Shown: in pieces, positions 1-8,167 of the stretch
Numbering within the stretch: the first letter of the stretch is position 1
How the letters are laid out: each line of letters opens with the position of its first letter
Assembly (NCBI RefSeq): GCF_004211145.1
Contig: NZ_SEBS01000034.1
Span: 1-37,660 of the forward strand
Source of the DNA: Flavobacterium sp.
Lineage (GTDB): Bacteria > Bacteroidota > Bacteroidia > Flavobacteriales > Flavobacteriaceae
Reading direction: 5' to 3'
Length of the DNA: 37,660 nt
Program-made: the position numbers and the translations under genes
Notes under the pieces: generated by a model
What the model was told of the DNA's origin: nothing
The model's database searches: none
Seen by the model: only the letters and a program-made list of their open reading frames with translations

Positions 1-854
1 GACGATTTGTGCGAACTCGCCGTGACGAGAATCGGTAGCCACATTTTTGTCGCTATTTTTTTTGCCGACGAAACGATCAGCGAAAATTGTTCAGGCTTTT
101 TCACGTCGTAACGGAAATCGACGAGAACCAATCCCGTGATGCCTTTTATTTTGACGGTACGCAACGCGAAATAAATTGGATTTCCACTCGATCCGACCTG
201 TCGATATACGGCATAATTGAAATTCTTGGAATAAAACCGCCATTTCAAAAACGATTCGTCTCGCGCAAATTCGATAAGATTTTCGTTATAAGGCGATTCG
301 GAGTTCCAGAGTTCATCCAACGAAATACGTTCAAAAAGGGATTCGCCTTTCCCGATGATTTTCGGATAGGATCCGGACTTCAGATTCGTCGCACGCAACA
401 AACCGAACGGCAAAAAAAACGGATGTATTATTTTCACGTACTTTTTTAAGTAACCGATCACGTTGTAGCCCAGCATCTTCTGCAACTTGAGCGCCTTCTC
501 TCCCAGTCCGGCAGCGAAAACGTTCGGTTTGTTGGCTTTTACATATTGCAGAATGTGTACGCCGACCAAATCGTTCCGGCGTTCGGGAACCACGAAAAAA
601 TCGAATCCCCATTCTGATGACGCGCGGTTTCCATCAAAGAAAAAATCGGTTTTATGATATAAAGCCTGGCCGATCAACTTTCCGTCATCATCGGTTGCGA
701 CGACGTTTCCCGACGTATCGCTTTTCGGGTTCATCGGATTGAAATATCGGAAATCCGTGAGCTTCCGATTCAATTCGCCACGCTCTGGAAATATCGTTTC
801 GTTGAATGCGATGAATTTCTTGTCCTCTTCGCGATTTTGGAAATGTACGTTCAT
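1..854 (-). CDS. GNAT-family acyltransferase of polysaccharide locus (C-terminus beyond window)
   Basis: I translated this from the minus strand. It opens with ATG at 854 and stays open for 284 codons to the window edge, so the C-terminus is missing. The start overlaps the stop of the upstream GT2 gene (ATGA), as elsewhere in the operon. A GNAT-like core is visible: a beta strand with GQALYHKTDFFF (about residues 62-73), then a strand and turn FFVVPERRNDLVGVHIL (86-102) resembling the acyl-CoA pyrophosphate-binding loop. Further on is SFLKWRFYSKNFNYAVYR (201-218), an FLxWR pattern I associate with GNAT proteins of exopolysaccharide clusters. I infer that it acylates an amino sugar or another precursor in the cytoplasm. 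A FemAB-like role is an alternative. An 8-A run at 56-63 lies within it; a different frame is also open beyond that run, so the last 20 residues are less certain. Confidence 0.72.
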   Translation of the reverse strand, partial: MNVHFQNREEDKKFIAFNETIFPERGELNRKLTDFRYFNPMNPKSDTSGNVVATDDDGKLIGQALYHKTDFFFDGNRASSEWGFDFFVVPERRNDLVGVHILQYVKANKPNVFAAGLGEKALKLQKMLGYNVIGYLKKYVKIIHPFFLPFGLLRATNLKSGSYPKIIGKGESLFERISLDELWNSESPYNENLIEFARDESFLKWRFYSKNFNYAVYRQVGSSGNPIYFALRTVKIKGITGLVLVDFRYDVKKPEQFSLIVSSAKKIATKMWLPILVTASSHKS

Positions 855-1762
855 GATCCCGGATTCGGCAGCGCCAGTTTTTTGGGTTTGCTTCGTTTCA
901 TGCGCAGGAAAAAGTAGGCCGCAATCCCGAACGGAATCGCGAGAAACGTATAGATTTTTTTGGGCGATTCGGCGAGGAAATTCCAATTTTTACTGATGAT
1001 CGACGTCGCGACGTAATGGATCGCGCTCTTGAATTTGATCTTCACGAACGGAATATAACGCATCTCGATCTTGCGCGAGTACGAAAAACCTTTCGGATGC
1101 CTGAAATACTGGGCGTAAATGTTAACCGTCGAACCGTCCTGCTGGTAATCGACGATACAAAACACATCGTTATAGCACAGCAATTTGTAGTCAGCGTCGA
1201 CCAGATACGGGAAATACAAGGGAACGAAGCGTTCGTCGGGAAAAACTGGATACGGATCGTACCTCTTGACGACTTCAGTTCGGTACACCAATTTCTTATC
1301 GCAGAACACGCCGTAACGCGGGCCGAGTTCGCCGTACGTACATTCTTTGAGGCCTTCGGGAAATTGGGTCCCGATGATGCCGCCTGAGACCGCTTCGTCG
1401 AGGCCGATCATGCCGCCGTATTTATCGCTTCCGTCTTTTCTCCAACGCGAAAGCATGAGTTCGATGCCGTTGTCGGGCAGGAAATCGTCGGAATCGACAC
1501 ATACGTTAAGTTCCGTTTCGATCAGGCTGTATGCGGCGTTATGGCCCGTGTGCATGCCGCCGTTCTCTTTGTAATGGTATTTGATGTCGATCTTGGCGTC
1601 TGAAATCCATCCCTGCATGAGTTCGCGCGTGGTATCCTGCGACCCGTCGTCGATGACGAGCCATTCGAAATCGCGATCGGTCTGCCGCAACAAACTTTCA
1701 TACAAAATGGGCAGGCAATATGCCCGGTTATAGGTCGGCGTAAAAACGGTAATTGATTTCAT
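851..1762 (-). CDS. Glycosyltransferase family 2 (GT-A fold)
   Basis: A 303-residue GT2 enzyme expected to add one sugar to the lipid-linked repeat unit at the inner face of the membrane. The N-terminus has the typical TPTYNRAY strand (residues 8-15), the nucleotide-binding VIDDGS (36-41) and a DSDD metal-binding motif (90-93). I chose ATG at 1762 because the frame stays open upstream but adds about 47 residues without homology character and would run into epsG. From 1762 the protein begins MKSITVFTPTYN, as GT2 enzymes do. The start is 11 bases after the epsG stop, and the stop overlaps the start of the GNAT gene by 4 bases. Donor and acceptor cannot be told from sequence. Confidence 0.88.
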   Translation of the reverse strand: MKSITVFTPTYNRAYCLPILYESLLRQTDRDFEWLVIDDGSQDTTRELMQGWISDAKIDIKYHYKENGGMHTGHNAAYSLIETELNVCVDSDDFLPDNGIELMLSRWRKDGSDKYGGMIGLDEAVSGGIIGTQFPEGLKECTYGELGPRYGVFCDKKLVYRTEVVKRYDPYPVFPDERFVPLYFPYLVDADYKLLCYNDVFCIVDYQQDGSTVNIYAQYFRHPKGFSYSRKIEMRYIPFVKIKFKSAIHYVATSIISKNWNFLAESPKKIYTFLAIPFGIAAYFFLRMKRSKPKKLALPNPGS

Positions 1763-1773
1763 AAATAGGTTGC

Positions 1774-2871
1774 CTACAGCATCGACATTACGTAAGTGAA
1801 TAAAAAGAATACAAATATAACGCGCGCCACGACGACATGCTGATTGTCGTAGAATCGGTTTTTGAGCAACGGATAAACAATCACGATACCCATAATAAAC
1901 CACGACAAATAAGCGAATCGGTTTGAAAATGGCGTACGGATGACCAAAATCCAGAACGAGTTCGTGATCAGGTACGTGCCTAAAATGCGATCGTAAACGT
2001 AATCCTCATAGCCTTTCTTATTTTTAAAGAACCATCCGGCCGCGACGGCCGAGGCGCTGAACAGAAGGAAATCCCATCGGAAACCGGTTCGGCCGACGGC
2101 GACCTCGAACTCATCGACTTCACCCGACATGTAATTTGAAATACGCTCGTCCTCGATGAGCCCGAAACCTGAAAACACGCCTTCGAAAAACCCGCCCAGC
2201 GCGAGCGAAAGCAGTATCGCGAAAAACCAGGCCGCGATGAGCCAATTCGTATGCCTGAAATAAGCTGTGACGACATAAGCCGCGATCACTAGCGCCATCG
2301 ATTTATGGAACGCCAATGCGATGAGGAACAAGATGATCGAAAGCGCTTTTCGATCGGCATACGCGATGGCCACCAATACGAACGATGTCGCGATACCGCT
2401 TCGGATCCCATTCACGCCCGCGCTCCAAAACGTGAACGACATGACCAACATCATGAACGCGTAAAACCAATAATCCTTGAAGATCTTGCGACAAAAAAAG
2501 TACATCGGCAAAACATACAGGATGGCGCACAAAAAGAAAAACGTCGCGACCGACATGATGCCTGACGACCATTTCATGAAATATTCGAAGTAAACGTCTT
2601 TGTTTATCGGGATTTCCCCGCCTTCGACGTAGACCGCGAAACTCTCGGCGTAGGTGCGCATGTCGATGAAATATTTCCCGCTGATCGGCCTTGTCCCAAT
2701 ATAAACGATCGTGAAAATGAGTAGCGCGATGCCGACCGCATTTTTGGATTTCAGGTTTTTTTGGTCGAGCCAATCCGTGCGGTTCGCCTGTAAATGGATA
2801 GACAGCGCGATGAGCAACAACAAATTGAGGTACAGCGTAAAATAATATTCCAAAGGAACCAATGTATTCAC
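1774..2871 (-). CDS. EpsG-family polysaccharide polymerase (Wzy-like)
   Basis: A 365-residue polytopic membrane protein with about ten hydrophobic segments. It resembles the EpsG family, the Wzy-type polymerases that join repeat units on the periplasmic side. Visible marks are a short N-terminal helix, the segment RPISGKYFIDMRTYAESF after the second helix, a long periplasmic-type loop with aromatic residues, and the helix start GIRSGIATSFVLVAIAYA with an arginine, common in this family. It is the only polymerase candidate in the window. It sits after a 125-base gap that contains a promoter-like sequence, and is followed by the GT2 gene after 11 bases. The family is recognised by pattern; linkage specificity is unknown. 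Confidence 0.82.
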   Translation of the reverse strand: MNTLVPLEYYFTLYLNLLLLIALSIHLQANRTDWLDQKNLKSKNAVGIALLIFTIVYIGTRPISGKYFIDMRTYAESFAVYVEGGEIPINKDVYFEYFMKWSSGIMSVATFFFLCAILYVLPMYFFCRKIFKDYWFYAFMMLVMSFTFWSAGVNGIRSGIATSFVLVAIAYADRKALSIILFLIALAFHKSMALVIAAYVVTAYFRHTNWLIAAWFFAILLSLALGGFFEGVFSGFGLIEDERISNYMSGEVDEFEVAVGRTGFRWDFLLFSASAVAAGWFFKNKKGYEDYVYDRILGTYLITNSFWILVIRTPFSNRFAYLSWFIMGIVIVYPLLKNRFYDNQHVVVARVIFVFFLFTYVMSML

Positions 2872-2956
2872 AGTTTTGCCTTTAGAAAAATTAAACCCAT
2901 TACTTTTTCGCCCATATCGTGTCGTGAAAATGCCGTACCGCGTTTTTCAGGTATGG

Positions 2957-2985
2957 CAAATTTAAGGTATTTTCGTTGGCCGCAA
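2957..2985 (-). promoter_or_regulatory. Bacteroidota-type promoter before epsG
   Basis: Read on the minus strand there is TTG (2983-2985), an 18-base spacer and TAAATTTG (2957-2964). This fits the TTG / TAnnTTTG pattern used by the primary sigma factor of Bacteroidota. It lies in the only large gap (125 bases) between 11.9 kb and the left edge, and would give the polymerase module its own transcript with a leader of roughly 80 bases. Confidence 0.5.
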
Positions 2986-2996
2986 TGGCTCGTTTG

Positions 2997-3917
2997 CTAC
3001 TTCTTGCGTCCGAGCGATCTAATCGAGTCGCATAATTTTGCGGTAAATGCCTCACTTCCGATCTCGTCAAGATGGACGCCGTCGAAACTCGCGTAGGTGT
3101 TGAGCATCTTCGTGAAATTCAAGTAGGGCACGTTCTCGCGCATCGCGATAGCTTCCATGTCGCTGTCAAAACCCGGACGCAATCGATGCTCGAGCGCGAA
3201 AATGTTAGCGCTTACGGGCATCCTGACGACGACGACTTCGCCGTGACGTTTGAGCATCTCGATGGTTTCACCCAATTTCTCGAGCCTGTATGGAGCGACC
3301 TTGTAGCGTCGGCCTAAGTCGGAATACAATTTTACCTGTCCTTTTTCAAGCGATGCGCGTACGGACGGGTCGTTCGGCACGCTTCGTTCCTCGAACCAAC
3401 CGTCGTCGTGGGCTTTACCGCCTCGCGTAAAAAGCGTGCTGTAGTGCGCGTATTCGGAGTTCTTGAAGAAATGTTCGGGGTTGAATTTCACCGACGGAAA
3501 TCTCATGTTGTGAGGCGGCACGTTCGATTCGAAGAATTTCCCGTTCTCGAAATCGTCTCCGTCGCGCTTCAAAAACATGTACGGATTCACCGACAGGATA
3601 AAAAGCCCGTTTTTGGCATTGGGATCGAGTTTGCGTTTGATGCTTTGCAGGTAACATTCGCCGTATGTCGCTTGCGCGATCGTGAAACTGTAATTGAACA
3701 TCGGGAGATCGAAATCGCTCGAAAGTTTTTGATTTACCACCGACGGACGAATGCCTTCGACGCTTCTCGAATCCCCGATAATCATCGATTTTTGGGCCGA
3801 CGACGAAAACTTCGGATAATAATAATCGACATAACCGCCCGCGAATTCGAGCAACAGCATGATCGTGGCCGTGACCAAAACCGCGAAAACCGCTAATTTA
3901 AGTACGAACTTTTTCAT
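2997..3917 (-). CDS. SGNH-like periplasmic protein, partner of MBOAT (copy 1)
   Basis: A 306-residue protein with one N-terminal membrane helix (about residues 4-24) and an extracytoplasmic SGNH-hydrolase-like domain. The GDS motif with the presumed nucleophile is IIGDSR (Ser50), and the C-terminal DxxH block is DGVHL (Asp279, His282). In DltD and AlgJ/AlgX-type systems such proteins receive or transfer an acyl group delivered by an MBOAT protein; I infer the same here. The start overlaps the MBOAT stop by one base (TGATG). It is a paralog of the protein at 7247-8167: same length, Ser50 at the same position, shared GGYVDYYYPK, NGLFILSV and HDDGW segments. It ends the tightly packed run of genes before the epsG promoter. 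Confidence 0.82.
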   Translation of the reverse strand: MKKFVLKLAVFAVLVTATIMLLLEFAGGYVDYYYPKFSSSAQKSMIIGDSRSVEGIRPSVVNQKLSSDFDLPMFNYSFTIAQATYGECYLQSIKRKLDPNAKNGLFILSVNPYMFLKRDGDDFENGKFFESNVPPHNMRFPSVKFNPEHFFKNSEYAHYSTLFTRGGKAHDDGWFEERSVPNDPSVRASLEKGQVKLYSDLGRRYKVAPYRLEKLGETIEMLKRHGEVVVVRMPVSANIFALEHRLRPGFDSDMEAIAMRENVPYLNFTKMLNTYASFDGVHLDEIGSEAFTAKLCDSIRSLGRKK

Positions 3918-5347
3918 CAGAATTGGAAATATATGAAGGAATCAGACGTGGCCGCGAAAAACAAGATCAGCAGGAACACGAAAAAGTAAATGCACCAGCG
4001 AACCCACGAAATCCTGATGTGCGCGATATCGAGACCATGCGGTTTCCTGCGCTGCATCCATTCGACGACGATCAGAATCAAAATGAACAAAAACGGTTTC
4101 AAACTGACTTCAGGCTTGGCATACGATGTCACTTCGAACAGTCGACCGATATACGAAACGGCATCGTGCACGTTGTCGGCCCTGAAAAATATCCACGCCA
4201 ACACCGTGATCGCGAACGTGATGAGCATTTGGAAAACCTCGGTAACCGACGGAAAAATCGAATTTTCGGCAACGATGTTCGTGTTCTTCCTGTTCAATTT
4301 GAAAATCACGAGCGGCATGATGTACAACGCGTTCAAAGCGCCCCAGACGATAAACGTCCAATTCGCGCCGTGCCAGAATCCGCTGACCAGGAAAATGATG
4401 AACGTGTTGCGGACCTGCATCTTGAGGCCGCCTTTGCTGCCGCCCAGCGGAATGTATAAATAATCGCGGAACCACGTCGAAAGCGAAATGTGCCAACGTC
4501 TCCAGAACTCGGCTATGTCGCGCGAGAAATACGGATACGCGAAATTCCGCAGCAATTCAACGCCGAACAATCGCGCCGTTCCCAACGCAATGTTCGAATA
4601 CCCTGAAAAATCACCGTAAATCTGGAACGCGAAAAAAACCGCACCGATCGCGAGCGATGTCGGGTTCATCGTGTCCTGGCTGTTGAAGACCTGGTTCACG
4701 ACCTCGGCGCAATTGTCGGCGACGACGGTCTTCATGAACAATCCCCAAAGGATTTGGCGCAAACCATCGACGGCTTGTGAATATTTGAAGTCGCGTTTGC
4801 GTTGGATCTGCGGCAATAAATGCGTGGCACGTTCGATCGGACCCGCGACCAAAAGCGGGAAAAAACTCACGAACACCGAATAATCGATAAAGTTGCGTTC
4901 GGGTTTTATCTTGTCGTTATAAATGTCGATCACGTACGAAAGGCCGTGGAATGTGTAGAATGAGATTCCGACTGGCAAGATGACGTCGAGCGTCGTCGCG
5001 TGCACCGTAAATCCGAATTCCGACAACATTTCGGCGAACGATTCGGCAAAGAAATTATAGTATTTGAAAACGCCTAGGAATCCGAGATTGATGACGATGC
5101 TGAGCCAGAACCAAAATTTCTTTCCGGTCTTAGTCGGCGCGTCGAACATTTTCAGACCCGTAAAATAATCGAGTCCCGTCGAGAAAACGAGCAGGAATAG
5201 GAAGCGCCAATCCCAGCATGCGTAGAAAAAGTAACTCGCCACGAGCAGCAATACGTTCTGTGCCTTCGTGCTTTTGCCGAATACGAACCAATGCAGCGCG
5301 AAAACCACGGGCAAAAAGAACAGGAAGTCGAACGAGTTGAAGATCAT
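3917..5347 (-). CDS. MBOAT-family O-acyltransferase (copy 1, AlgI/DltB-like)
   Basis: A 476-residue membrane-bound O-acyltransferase with about ten hydrophobic segments. Family hallmarks are LPVGISFYTFHGLSYVID (about 124-141), the RRWHIS block (His286) with the following WFRDYLYIPLGGS, and the presumed catalytic histidine in SGFWHGANW (His326). Such proteins move an acyl group, from acetyl-CoA (AlgI, PatA) or an acyl carrier protein (DltB), across the inner membrane for transfer to a glycan. Its SGNH partner begins at its stop codon, and the start overlaps the upstream GT4 gene (ATGA). The LGGS/LYIPLGG region is the usual AlgI type, unlike copy 2, so it may use a different donor, perhaps acetyl-CoA. 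Confidence 0.9.
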   Translation of the reverse strand: MIFNSFDFLFFLPVVFALHWFVFGKSTKAQNVLLLVASYFFYACWDWRFLFLLVFSTGLDYFTGLKMFDAPTKTGKKFWFWLSIVINLGFLGVFKYYNFFAESFAEMLSEFGFTVHATTLDVILPVGISFYTFHGLSYVIDIYNDKIKPERNFIDYSVFVSFFPLLVAGPIERATHLLPQIQRKRDFKYSQAVDGLRQILWGLFMKTVVADNCAEVVNQVFNSQDTMNPTSLAIGAVFFAFQIYGDFSGYSNIALGTARLFGVELLRNFAYPYFSRDIAEFWRRWHISLSTWFRDYLYIPLGGSKGGLKMQVRNTFIIFLVSGFWHGANWTFIVWGALNALYIMPLVIFKLNRKNTNIVAENSIFPSVTEVFQMLITFAITVLAWIFFRADNVHDAVSYIGRLFEVTSYAKPEVSLKPFLFILILIVVEWMQRRKPHGLDIAHIRISWVRWCIYFFVFLLILFFAATSDSFIYFQF

Positions 5348-6471
5348 TTGGCGGCAATTGTATTTTTAAGCAGTTCGTCCCAACGAGCCATGATGGCCGC
5401 GGCATTGAAACGCTTCACGTTTTGTTTGGCGCGCTGGCTCATTCGGGCGCGTTCTTCGTCGTTTTGCATAAGTTCGAGCAAGGCGTCCGATAATGCTTTC
5501 ACGTCTTCACTCGGCACCAAAATTCCGTCCTCGCCTGCCGTAATAATATGTCGCGGCCCCGATTCGCAATCGAACGAAACGATCGGCAGACCATTTGACA
5601 GGGCTTCGAGCAACGCCATCGGAAATGTTTCGACCTGCGAACTCAATGCGTAAATCGAGGATTCGGCGAGTTTTTTTGCGGGTTCCGACGTCGCTCCGGG
5701 CAAATGTACGGGATTGCGCCAGACGGTAGCGTTTTGTTGGCGTTCGAGTTTTTCGCGTTCGACACCATCTCCGAAAATGAATAATTCCCAGCCTTCGATT
5801 TTTTCATCGAGCAATTTCCACGCATCGAGCAACCGATCATACCGTTTTTCATAGCTCAAACGACCGAGCGTAACCACCGATTTTTTTCGGGTTTCGACCG
5901 GTTGCGGTAACGAATCGTCGTAAAAATTTGGGATGACGATGCCGTTTTTGCGGTTGAAAAGCGAAAGTTCCGTCGGATTCAGGTACACGATTTTCGAGTA
6001 ACGATTTTCAGCGAAGCGCGTGATCGCGTCCAGAATTCTCGTCTTGATTCTATATATAGCCGGTTGGGCGTCGTAATTGTTTTTGAAACCGCGCCACGAC
6101 GTGTGCAATTCGTAGAACGCGGGAATTTTTCCGGCGGCGAAAGGCGTTATGATGTTCGGCAGCCGTTGCGACAACACGAAAACGCCGTCCGGATTATAGT
6201 CGGAAATCGTTGCTTTCAGTTTTTTATAATGTTGCGAAAATCGTTTGAAATTGCGCGGATGATACAAACTGCCGTCGGGATAATCGATGCCGAGATCGAT
6301 GTGTTTTACCTTATTGCTCAATTTAAAAAACGGTGCCTTCCCAAATTGGGACGACGTGACGACCATGACGTCATACTCGAAAACGTCCGCCCAGTAGTTG
6401 AGCTTTTGGGTCAGGATTTTTTCGGCTCCCCCAAAAAGATACAATTGGTCGGTCACATATAAGATCCTCAT
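5344..6471 (-). CDS. Glycosyltransferase family 4 (GT-B fold)
   Basis: A 375-residue retaining GT4 enzyme. The N-terminal domain opens MRILYVTDQLYLFGGAEKIL with the usual GGAE loop. The C-terminal domain starts with TLGRLSYEKRYDRLLDAW. It contains LFIFGDGVEREKLE, a sugar-nucleotide-binding loop SSQVETFPMALLEALSNGLPIVSF and the E-x7-E type spacing within it. It should add a sugar from a nucleotide donor at the cytoplasmic face. Both ends overlap neighbours by four bases (GT32 upstream, MBOAT copy 1 downstream), so translation is probably coupled. Substrates are unknown. Confidence 0.9.
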   Translation of the reverse strand: MRILYVTDQLYLFGGAEKILTQKLNYWADVFEYDVMVVTSSQFGKAPFFKLSNKVKHIDLGIDYPDGSLYHPRNFKRFSQHYKKLKATISDYNPDGVFVLSQRLPNIITPFAAGKIPAFYELHTSWRGFKNNYDAQPAIYRIKTRILDAITRFAENRYSKIVYLNPTELSLFNRKNGIVIPNFYDDSLPQPVETRKKSVVTLGRLSYEKRYDRLLDAWKLLDEKIEGWELFIFGDGVEREKLERQQNATVWRNPVHLPGATSEPAKKLAESSIYALSSQVETFPMALLEALSNGLPIVSFDCESGPRHIITAGEDGILVPSEDVKALSDALLELMQNDEERARMSQRAKQNVKRFNAAAIMARWDELLKNTIAAK

Positions 6472-7250
6472 GGCGCTTTCTTTTTCGCGATAGCGTCGCG
6501 GATTGCCTTCAAACCTAAAACAGTGATCACCGAACTCACGAAACCGACGCCAAAAACGGCCATGAGTTTGCGCTTCAAATTGGGTAAAAACGTGGTTTTC
6601 GCACCGACCCAGGACATCGCGAAATGATGGATCGCGTAGGTATTTTCCGTTTTTTCGACGATTCCCGTTCCATGGTCTTTGGCGCAGAAAAAGTCTTTCG
6701 GAAATATGAAAAGTTTTGATTCGTCCCGCAAATCGGAGGCGAAGATTTCAGTTTTCGACGCTTCTACGATCTCGCGGTTTTGTTCGATCTGTTGGTTCAT
6801 GATGCGCGGCAGCGTCAGGATGTCGAACGTGCCGTCGGGTTTTATGAACTCGCGGTTGTCGTAATATTTCAGGCAATCGCCCAACCAGGTTTGTCCCGCT
6901 TCGGCCCCGAAAATTCCGGCTTCGATGTTCGAATGTCCTTCCGATCCGATGAAATATGGCAAGCGTAACAGATCGTCGAACGGTTTTACGACTTCGATGT
7001 CGGTGTCGAGATAAATCCCGCCCTGGGTGTAAACGGCGTAAAGTCGGATAAAATCGGCGGCGAACGCGTATTTTTTTGCCTCGAACGCCTGCTTTACCCA
7101 AAGGTTGTTTTGTATGTTGAAACGGTTCGCGTCCCAAAGCACGAATTCGTAGTCGGGCAGTTTCTCGCTCCAACCTGAGATGCATTTCGCGATCAATTCG
7201 GGAAACGGATCGCCGCTGAGCCAACAGTAATGTATTTTTTTCGGGATCAT
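6468..7250 (-). CDS. Glycosyltransferase family 32 (DXD sugar transferase)
   Basis: A 260-residue GT32/OCH1-like enzyme beginning MIPKKIHYCWLSG, a classic start for the family. The region AADFIRLYAVYTQGGIYLDTDIEVVKPF (split about 64-91) contains the DXD metal and nucleotide-sugar motif (Asp82-Asp84). A longer reading frame to 7280 exists, but it adds ten residues inside the upstream gene. The ATG at 7250 overlaps the upstream stop as ATGA, the pattern seen along this operon. The C-terminus has a hydrophobic stretch (GVGFVSSVITVLGLKAI) that may associate with the membrane. GT32 members in such loci often add Gal, Man or GlcNAc-type sugars; the donor is not predictable here. Confidence 0.9.
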   Translation of the reverse strand: MIPKKIHYCWLSGDPFPELIAKCISGWSEKLPDYEFVLWDANRFNIQNNLWVKQAFEAKKYAFAADFIRLYAVYTQGGIYLDTDIEVVKPFDDLLRLPYFIGSEGHSNIEAGIFGAEAGQTWLGDCLKYYDNREFIKPDGTFDILTLPRIMNQQIEQNREIVEASKTEIFASDLRDESKLFIFPKDFFCAKDHGTGIVEKTENTYAIHHFAMSWVGAKTTFLPNLKRKLMAVFGVGFVSSVITVLGLKAIRDAIAKKKAP

Positions 7251-8167
7251 CTCGCGCCGTATTTTTTTATGGAATCGCACAAATCTTTCGTGAAGATCGC
7301 GCCCGATTCGTTGCCCAAATGTACGCCGTCGTAACTGTCGTACTTTGAATTTACCGAGAAATCGAAATAAAGCGCTTTCCTGTTTTTGGCGATGTCGTTC
7401 ATGTGTTGATTGAAAACCGGCCAGAATTTGGTCTCGATTTCGGTGATCTTATCCTGCTGTGGCATACGCACGAGAACGACTTTTCCGCGCTTTGACAAGT
7501 AGTCGACGAGGCTGTCGAAACTCTCGAGTCGATAGCCCGACGGCTCGTACTTCAACGCCGTTTTCTCGTAATTCACGATCTTTTCGAGTTTGAGTTTTTC
7601 GAGGCTTTTCGCGTCGGTCGGGATGTTGTCTTCCTGCATCCAGCCGTCGTCGTGGGTTTTCGACAAGCGGCGGAAAATCGCCTTGAAATGGAATGAATCG
7701 TAGTTTTTGACGAGATATTCGAAATTGGGCGCGCCGTTCGGGTTCCACATGTTGTGCGGCAATTGGTCCTGTTCGAAAAATTTGTGCTTTTGTTCGTCGT
7801 CCTCGGGATGTTTCGACATTTCGAACGGGCTTACCGACAGGATGAACAGGCCGTTTTTGGTGTCGGGATCGACCTTGCGGCGGATGCTTCGGAAATAATG
7901 CTCGCCGTACGCCGCCTGAAAAACCGTGAACGCGTAGTTCAAAATCGGCATTTGGTAGGATTTATCGGCTTTGAAATAATCGTTGATGACCGACGGTTGG
8001 ATGCCTTGCATCGGTTTGGAATCTCCGATGATCAACGAGGTTTGCTTGGGCGAGGCGACCTTCGGGTAATAATAATCGACATAACCGCCGTATTTCCCAA
8101 GCACGAAGGCCATGATCGCCGTGATGACAGCAACGAAAAGCGCGAGTTTTAGGAAAAATGACTTCAT
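7247..8167 (-). CDS. SGNH-like periplasmic protein, partner of MBOAT (copy 2)
   Basis: A 306-residue protein with an N-terminal membrane anchor (about 5-24) and an SGNH-like domain. The nucleophile motif is IIGDSK (Ser50) and the DxxH block is DGVHL (Asp280, His283). It is a diverged duplicate of the protein at 2997-3917. Its ATG directly abuts the stop of MBOAT copy 2, and its stop overlaps the GT32 start by four bases. By analogy with DltD and AlgJ/X it should complete acyl transfer to the glycan in the periplasm. Because its MBOAT is next to an ACP gene, I infer that this pair handles the carrier-bound acyl group. Confidence 0.82.
   Translation of the reverse strand: MKSFFLKLALFVAVITAIMAFVLGKYGGYVDYYYPKVASPKQTSLIIGDSKPMQGIQPSVINDYFKADKSYQMPILNYAFTVFQAAYGEHYFRSIRRKVDPDTKNGLFILSVSPFEMSKHPEDDEQKHKFFEQDQLPHNMWNPNGAPNFEYLVKNYDSFHFKAIFRRLSKTHDDGWMQEDNIPTDAKSLEKLKLEKIVNYEKTALKYEPSGYRLESFDSLVDYLSKRGKVVLVRMPQQDKITEIETKFWPVFNQHMNDIAKNRKALYFDFSVNSKYDSYDGVHLGNESGAIFTKDLCDSIKKYGAR

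Noticed and set aside
87..612. Short open frames on both strands at the left edge
   Set aside because: They overlap the longer GNAT-type frame (1-854, minus), which has family motifs and an operon-type start.
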